In this document: positions 6,505 to 7,208 of the stretch, one piece after another | How positions within the stretch are numbered: the first letter of the stretch is position 1 | Layout: every line of letters begins with the position of its first letter | From: Fidelibacterota bacterium | GTDB lineage: Bacteria > Fidelibacterota > Fidelibacteria > Fidelibacterales > Fidelibacteraceae | Direction: 5' to 3' | NCBI GenBank assembly: GCA_030620575.1 | Contig: JAUXEL010000086.1 | Span: 1-7,208, forward strand | DNA: 7,208 nucleotides | Notes under the pieces: model-generated | What the model saw: only the letters and a program-made list of their open reading frames with translations | What the model was told of the DNA's origin: nothing | Databases searched by the model: none | Program-made: the position numbers and the translations under genes

Positions 6505-6566
6505 CACATCATTTTGCCACCGTAGCGTTACTCGGTTGGCGCTCCACTGAAGGAACTCTTGATGCG
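6505..6566 (-). promoter_or_regulatory. SAM-I-clan-like riboswitch aptamer in the metK leader
   Basis: Read on the minus strand. P1 is CGCATCA (6566-6560) with TGATGTG (6511-6505). It is followed by the joiner AAGAG (6560-6556), identical to that of SAM-I aptamers after AUC. A short P2 is GTTCC/GGAGC with a six-base loop (6556-6541). P3 is GCC-AA-CC (6540-6534) with GG-T-GGC (6521-6516). P3 keeps the AA-opposite-U internal loop that binds SAM in SAM-I; the outer pairs are GCC/GGC where SAM-I has GGC/GCC, which looks compensatory. An A-rich joiner (6515-6512) leads straight back into P1, so P4 is absent, as in SAM-IV and SAM-I/IV variants. The P2 kink-turn and usual loop are missing. The position before metK fits SAM feedback. 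An unrelated leader structure is the alternative. Confidence 0.62.
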
Positions 6567-6571
6567 TCACG

Positions 6572-6600
6572 AAGATAGTATAAATTTTATCAGGGGTCAA
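6572..6600 (-). promoter_or_regulatory. Promoter of metK
   Basis: TTGACC (minus strand, 6600-6595) and TATCTT (6577-6572) are separated by exactly 17 bases. The -35 matches the sigma70 consensus at 5 of 6 positions and the -10 at 4 of 6, including its first two and last bases. Transcription would begin about seven bases on, immediately before helix P1 of the aptamer, so promoter and leader structure support each other. Confidence 0.55.
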
Positions 6601-6756
6601 TCTTTTTTATGTATTTGGTTTTTGCGAACCGTAATATCAAGCTGTAAAAGAACGGATGTTTCAGCTAAGAAATTTGCCAGAAATGAGTTGCTTTTATTTT
6701 ATAAGCCGTTTAAATTTACCAAGGATAAATGAGAGGAACATTATCATAGAATTGTT
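6601..6756. other. Spacer between divergent promoters, no gene seen
   Basis: AT-rich sequence between the metK and uppP promoters. The only plus-strand open frame beginning with ATG near 6609 encodes about 12 residues without a ribosome site. A loose AGCTG...CAGCT pair occurs around 6640-6666, but its loop is long. I see no tRNA, repeat array or operator I would name. Confidence 0.5.
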
Positions 6757-6785
6757 TTGTTATAGGCTGTTGAAAATTGTACAAT
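6757..6785 (+). promoter_or_regulatory. Promoter of uppP
   Basis: TTGTTA (6757-6762), a 17-base spacer, then TACAAT (6780-6785). The -10 matches at 5 of 6 positions and the -35 at 4 of 6. Transcription would begin near 6792, giving a leader of roughly 70 bases that starts at the 5' arm of the candidate antiterminator. Confidence 0.55.
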
Positions 6786-6795
6786 AATTGAATCG

Positions 6796-6834
6796 GGGCC
6801 TTTAACGAGCATATTTGCCGAACGTTAAATGCCC
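6796..6834 (+). promoter_or_regulatory. Candidate antiterminator hairpin in the uppP leader
   Basis: Bases 6796-6807 (GGGCCTTTAACG) pair with 6823-6834 (CGTTAAATGCCC): eleven base pairs with a single C/T mismatch and a 15-base loop. The 3' arm shares C6823, G6824 and C6834 with the terminator hairpin, and its pairing traps the terminator loop, so the two cannot form together. No leader peptide start codon or ribosome site is visible, so any switch would respond to a protein, a ligand or transcription speed rather than to translation. Confidence 0.5.
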
Positions 6835-6848
6835 GTTCGGTTTTTTTT
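6818..6848 (+). terminator. Intrinsic terminator just upstream of uppP (attenuator)
   Basis: CCGAACG (6818-6824) pairs perfectly with CGTTCGG (6834-6840) across a nine-base loop, followed at once by eight T (6841-6848). This is a textbook rho-independent terminator on the plus strand. No plus-strand gene lies within the preceding ~4.5 kb (the last ends at 2262). It stops right before the ribosome site of uppP, so it most likely attenuates uppP transcription rather than ending another gene. A terminator for an unseen small RNA is the alternative. Confidence 0.75.
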
Positions 6849-6861
6849 AAAGGATATAAAT

Positions 6862-7208
6862 GTGGAATATTTAAAGATCATTATTTTAGCCACCATTCAG
6901 GGATTAACCGAATTCCTTCCGGTTAGCAGTTCCGGACATCTTGCGCTGGCAGAATATCTTTTGGACATTGAAACGCCCGGCGTAACGTTGGCGGTATTCC
7001 TTCATTTTGGCACATTCCTCAGCGTACTTGTTATTTTTTGGAAGGATGTATTAAAAATCACCGGTGCTTTTCTCGGAAATTTTTGGAAGGTCCGGAAATA
7101 CCCGGCACTAATGCGCAACAATGAACATTTTGCTATGGGTATCTATATTTTTATTTCCATGATCCCGGCTGGATTAGCCGGTTTCTTTTTCGAAAGTCAG
7201 ATTGAACA
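6862..7208 (+). CDS. uppP: Undecaprenyl-diphosphatase (BacA family), 3' end outside window
   Basis: Integral membrane enzyme that dephosphorylates undecaprenyl diphosphate, recycling the lipid carrier for peptidoglycan and other envelope polymers; overexpression gives bacitracin resistance in known cases. The 115 visible residues (of the usual ~260-280) open with the family signature IQGLTEFLPVSSSGHL (12-27), which contains the conserved E17 and the SSSGH stretch. A membrane segment FLHFGTFLSVLVIFWKDVL (46-64) and a second hydrophobic segment ending MIPAGLAGFFF (100-110) follow. The first glutamate of the E. coli EGLTEF motif is Gln13 here, as in many homologues. The start must be GTG 6862: the ATG two bases earlier reaches a stop after four codons. 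AAAGGA at 6849-6854, directly after the terminator T run, is the ribosome site. Transcription is probably controlled by the leader attenuator. Confidence 0.93.
   Translation, partial: MEYLKIIILATIQGLTEFLPVSSSGHLALAEYLLDIETPGVTLAVFLHFGTFLSVLVIFWKDVLKITGAFLGNFWKVRKYPALMRNNEHFAMGIYIFISMIPAGLAGFFFESQIE

Noticed and set aside
6400..6566. Canonical four-helix SAM-I (S-box) riboswitch with terminator
   Set aside because: P4, the kinked P2 and a T-run terminator are all missing, so only a variant call can be supported.
6379..6600. Minus-strand 73-codon open frame overlapping the metK start
   Set aside because: It begins with TTG, overlaps the riboswitch-like structure and the metK ATG in another frame, and resembles no family. 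The RNA structure explains the region better.
6860..6874. ATG at 6860 as start of uppP
   Set aside because: This frame stops after MWNI. The GTG at 6862 opens the uppP frame.

Overview
This looks like bacterial chromosome of mixed base composition, coding on both strands. The gene content is mostly housekeeping: an M32 carboxypeptidase, glycerol kinase, a monoacylglycerol-lipase-type hydrolase, S-adenosylmethionine synthetase and undecaprenyl-diphosphatase. The short purine-rich ribosome sites, the free-standing four-helix-bundle (S23) gene and the degenerate intergenic repeats suggest an uncultured Gram-negative lineage, perhaps of the Bacteroidota/Calditrichota/Cloacimonadota type. That placement is only an impression; nothing in the window fixes the phylum.

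Layout. Bases 2-1279 (+) hold the C-terminal ~425 residues of an M32 metallocarboxypeptidase whose 5' end lies outside the window. Bases 1280-1506 are a patchwork of short degenerate repeats. They lead into a strikingly AT-rich DUF4238-type gene (1507-2262, +), probably acquired. It converges on a minus-strand run that reads metK (6398-5268), an S23 four-helix-bundle gene (5196-4834), an alpha/beta hydrolase (4724-3810) and glpK (3800-2280). The hydrolase and glpK are 9 bases apart and make biochemical sense together: one releases glycerol from acylglycerols and the other phosphorylates it. The S23 gene is enclosed by 31-base inverted repeats that match at 26 positions. The outer end of one repeat runs into the metK stop codon, so the 488-base unit looks like a small inserted element.

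The divergent region 6399-6861 is the most interesting. On the minus strand, a promoter with 17-base spacing sits directly before a compact three-helix RNA. This RNA carries the ligand-pocket signature of SAM-I-clan riboswitches (an AAGAG joiner after P1, and an AA opposite U internal loop in P3) but lacks P4 and has a very short P2. It precedes metK, the expected target. On the plus strand, a second promoter leads into a ~65-base leader in which two hairpins share bases. One is an 11-bp candidate antiterminator; the other is a 7-bp terminator with eight T. The pair ends just before the ribosome site of uppP (6862 to the window edge). With no plus-strand gene upstream for that terminator to end, it is best read as an attenuator of uppP.
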